NCBI GenBank assembly: GCA_020740775.1
Contig: JAHEWK010000010.1
Coordinates: 1,798,001-1,862,000, forward strand
Origin: Ilyonectria destructans
Taxonomy: Eukaryota; Ascomycota; Sordariomycetes; Hypocreales; Nectriaceae
Length of the DNA stretch: 64,000 nt
Direction: 5' to 3'
The notes beneath the pieces are model-generated. The model was not told where the DNA came from and made no database searches. It was given only the letters and a program-made list of their open reading frames with translations. The position numbers and the translations under genes were made by a program. Shown piece after piece: positions 61,259 through 64,000 of the stretch (positions within the stretch are counted from its first letter, which is position 1; each line of letters begins with the position of its first letter).

Positions 61259-63271
61259 CTATGAATGTTGAGTATTTTTATTGTTGATGCAGGCAGGGAC
61301 TGAGCTACGAGCTTTGCAGTTTGGGGTGGGGGCCGCAGCTGTGGGGAGAGACCCAAGCTGCCGGTTAGCATGTAACGCGATAGCTGCAGCATCCGAAGCC
61401 AAGCCTGCTACTCCAGAAAGCCAGTGTTGCTTGTCCGAATTCTCCAGAGATCTTGGGGCGAGTAGCGGAACAAGCCGAATCAGCGTCTTTGCAACTTCGT
61501 AGCCATGCTCCCAGTCGTGTGATTCTGCTAAAATCCCTAGCAGAAACCTCCCGGCTGACAGGCGATCCTGGATAGGGGCCGATGAGTGGTTGAGACCTGT
61601 GCGGAAAGACTCGATTGCCGTTTGCATATCTTCTGCCTTCTGAGTCGTCTGATATCTAGTATAGAGCGCGGAACCATAAGTGCGTAGTCGGATCGCTAGA
61701 CTTGGATGATCTAGTGAAGTTCTCCCCAAGGTCTCTTGATACAATTCAATCGCAGCGCCGAGGTCGGTCATTTTCCTCGACTGCATGTACCTCTCATGAT
61801 ATGCAACTCCAAGGTTGTTTCGTAGAGATATCCACTGCGGATTGTCCGCTCGCGATTTCTGCAAGATCTTATCGACTGATCGTAGTGCATCATGGAGGTC
61901 CTCGGATATGCCTGTAAGTTTGGCCTCTTGATCACAGCCCTGGCACAATTCAATCGCCTTGTCGAGGTGTGCAGTGTCGCCTGTTTGTCTGTATTTATCC
62001 ACCCATCCACGTCCCAGTAGCTGAACCCAGGACGGCCAGAACGGGTTGGCAGACGCAGTCTTATCGACGGCTTGTTGATATATCTCAATCGCCTCGTCAA
62101 GGTCTGACAACGACCCTGTCCTTCTGTACCTGTCATGTATCGCCGCGCCCAAATCAATGAGACGAACTTCCCGACGCGGATTATCTGTGGGCGTCAAGTC
62201 GACTGCTTCTTGGAACAGTGGAATTGTGGCATTCAGGTCTGCAAGATTCCCTATTCTTGCGTACCTGTCAGCATACCCGGCTCCCACCTCACGAAGGAGG
62301 GCTGCGCGGTCTTCACCGTCTCCGGGAGTCTGGTCGAGAGCATTCTGAAAGGCTTTAATCGCCATACTCAAATCTGCTGTGTCGCCTGTTCGCCCAAATC
62401 TGTCTCGGTATCCTCCTCCGATACCACGCAATCTCGCCGCTCGGCTGGGATTGCCTTCTGGCACCTCGTCGGCCGACTGCTGATACAGTTCAATTGCTCT
62501 TGTTATATCGGAAGCAGCGCCTAACTTTCCATAACGAGCCTGGAATCCTGCGGCAAGGTCTCGTAGTCGAATCGAGCGGTCTGGGTGGCCTAAAGGCAAT
62601 CGATCGAGATATTCTTCATAGATCGGGATTGATTTGTCCACATCAGAACTATCAAATGCTCTCTGAAACCTGTCTCCCAACGCAGCGCCAAGACTCAGAA
62701 GTCGAGGTGCTCGATGGGCGTCATCTCTTGGTGTTGAGTTGACAGACTCCTGCATCAGTTGAATTGCGGTATTTAAGTCCGCTTCCGCCAAGGTTCTACG
62801 ATACTTGTCTGCATACGCTGCACCAAGATCGCGGAGGCATGAAGCCCTTTCGGTTTCTGATGGCGTATATTCGAGACATTCGTGATACAGGGGAATGGCC
62901 TTGTTCAAGTGCTCGATGCCGCCGATTTTCAGGCACCTGTTGTGATGAGCAGCCGCCAGGTCCCGAAGCCGAGATGCTCGGTTTTCATGATGAAGTGGCG
63001 TTAGGTTGAGGGACTCCTCGAAAAGCTCGACAGCTCTGTCTAAATCGGCAAGAGTCCTAAATCTGTCATATCTCTCCCCGTATGCTGCTCCTAGATGATG
63101 AAGTTGAGCTGCCTGATCGCCAAAGTCTGGTGTTGGTTTTGCAGGTAAGTTCTTCGAAATTTGTATGCACTTGTTTACATCTTCAATGTTGGGTAGTATT
63201 TCTCCGTTGACGCCACTAGCAAATCGAAGACCCAGTCGAGGTGGTTCATCGGGTTTGCCGTCGACGTTCAT
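61259..63271 (-). CDS. Tetratricopeptide-repeat protein, TPR-CHAT type lacking the CHAT domain
   Basis: An open frame of 670 residues from ATG 63271; the frame is open further upstream, but only with a GTG. It has about ten to eleven tandem repeats of the ~44-residue fungal TPR type: (L)RDLGAAYxDRYxRxGxxADLxxAIxLxQxxxDxTPxxxPxRAxRL. The part after the last repeat (GRFLLGILAESHDWEHGYEVAKTLIRLVPLLAPRSLENSDKQHWLSGVAGLASDAAAIALHANRQ) matches the connector that precedes the caspase-like CHAT domain in fungal TPR-CHAT proteins. The sequence then turns into an unrelated 36-residue tail and stops. TPR arrays bind protein partners; CHAT would be a protease. Here only the sensor part remains. Confidence 0.85.
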   Translation of the reverse strand: MNVDGKPDEPPRLGLRFASGVNGEILPNIEDVNKCIQISKNLPAKPTPDFGDQAAQLHHLGAAYGERYDRFRTLADLDRAVELFEESLNLTPLHHENRASRLRDLAAAHHNRCLKIGGIEHLNKAIPLYHECLEYTPSETERASCLRDLGAAYADKYRRTLAEADLNTAIQLMQESVNSTPRDDAHRAPRLLSLGAALGDRFQRAFDSSDVDKSIPIYEEYLDRLPLGHPDRSIRLRDLAAGFQARYGKLGAASDITRAIELYQQSADEVPEGNPSRAARLRGIGGGYRDRFGRTGDTADLSMAIKAFQNALDQTPGDGEDRAALLREVGAGYADRYARIGNLADLNATIPLFQEAVDLTPTDNPRREVRLIDLGAAIHDRYRRTGSLSDLDEAIEIYQQAVDKTASANPFWPSWVQLLGRGWVDKYRQTGDTAHLDKAIELCQGCDQEAKLTGISEDLHDALRSVDKILQKSRADNPQWISLRNNLGVAYHERYMQSRKMTDLGAAIELYQETLGRTSLDHPSLAIRLRTYGSALYTRYQTTQKAEDMQTAIESFRTGLNHSSAPIQDRLSAGRFLLGILAESHDWEHGYEVAKTLIRLVPLLAPRSLENSDKQHWLSGVAGLASDAAAIALHANRQLGSLPTAAAPTPNCKARSSVPACINNKNTQHS

Positions 63272-64000
63272 GTTGTTCGCCTCACACCGGACGCAGGTCG
63301 GTGTTCTAGGAGAACAAGTATGTTGGCAAATTTGTACCAGTGGGCTGACACAACCTGGAACAGTGGGTCTGGCGTTGTGGTCCACCGCCTGGTAGTTGTG
63401 CCGAGAGTGATAGTTGCGAGTTGTTTCTAAAACACCGTCAATCGTTCTTTAGACGCTGTCATATTTACTCTCACCTGGAGCCCAGCTTGTAAGTAGCTTT
63501 AGGCATGAATGCAGTTTCACGAAGCCTTCTTGGCCAATGAAGACTCTCGTAAGCTTACAAACCCACTCCGCCCGGCTGAGTAGGCGTCAAGTGTGCTACC
63601 CTGCACCTGCGATTAAGACAAATGCTGAGCAGAATGGCCGCACTGTTCCACAGAACGTTTAGATTAGTAGACTGATCAATTGTCTGGTCTCAGCGTGAAA
63701 CCAGAAACCGGATTTCAAAGCACCTGGCCAAAGAGACCGTAATACACTTACGAACAGGACATGCGAGATGATGAACTGGAGATGGCTGTCCATGAGGCCT
63801 CGCTTTAGAACTTCAGCACATCATACATGGGCAGTCCATGAAGGAAGTGTAGTCCTCAGTCTTGCATGGTGTGGGGACGTATAGCTAGAACCAAGTCGAA
63901 TTGCGTCTGTCCCCAGAGATTCATCTAAGCCCCGCATCTTGGAGCTTATTGGGGGCAAACTTTGGGCTATCAACTGACTGGATGGAGTTTAGCTTGTGGT
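63272..64000. other. Promoter of TPR gene and right-edge DNA
   Basis: No supported gene to the right edge. The open frame upstream of 63271 to about 63385 encodes a Cys-rich stretch (about six Cys), so a further upstream exon cannot be excluded. Confidence 0.4.

Noticed and set aside
63272..63385. N-terminal extension of the TPR protein
   Set aside because: Depends on a GTG start. Kept only as a note in the flanking entry.

Overview
This window is filamentous-fungal nuclear DNA from an ascomycete, most likely a Sordariomycete. The evidence is intron-rich genes with short 45-95 bp GT-AG introns, many Zn2Cys6 regulators, an ARCA-like regulator, a PTH11-like rhodopsin-domain receptor, GMC oxidases, and AT-rich blocks that look like repeat-induced point mutation (RIP). 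The species is inference. Exon boundaries were built by hand from splice signals and reading phase; there is no transcript evidence.

Left edge (1-2.5 kb): the end of a C2H2 zinc-finger protein of the type fused to fungal NACHT/STAND receptors, then the broken N-terminal part of a SNF2-type helicase, then AT-rich DNA. Region A (2.5-21.2 kb) is a catabolic or detoxification-like cluster: an anion/nicotinate-type MFS permease (-), a Zn2Cys6 regulator (-) divergent from an M20 amidohydrolase (+), a DHA1 drug-efflux MFS (+), a DUF1479 protein (-), a decayed paralogue of the regulator (-), an HSL-type alpha/beta-hydrolase (+) and a sugar-transporter-family MFS (+). AT-rich DNA interrupts it at 11.5-12.2 kb and closes it at 21.3-21.9 kb. 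The broken C-terminal part of a SNF2 helicase follows at 21.9-23 kb.

Region B (24.6-36 kb): a 1,254-residue GMC oxidoreductase fused to an alpha/beta-hydrolase with a Cys nucleophile, a GH18 chitinase, and two decayed fungal gene copies. Region C (36.2-52.2 kb) is GC-rich and well preserved: an inositol-type sugar transporter (-) divergent from a regulator-like protein without a DNA-binding domain (+), an NADPH-cytochrome P450 reductase (+), an ARCA-like Zn2Cys6 regulator (-) divergent from a cytochrome P450 (+), a secreted pectate lyase (-) and an SDR dehydrogenase (-). The P450 with its own reductase and a divergent regulator reads as a self-contained oxidation module.

Region D (52.4-64 kb) is gene-poor: a PTH11-like receptor (-), an F-box/ankyrin protein (+), a tRNA-like sequence, a 166-bp MITE with TA target sites, an orphan 171-residue ORF, a minisatellite, and a TPR-repeat protein that ends where TPR-CHAT proteins would normally begin their effector domain. 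The regulators sit head-to-head with the genes they probably control: TF1/M20, the TF-like protein/transporter, and ARCA-like/P450.
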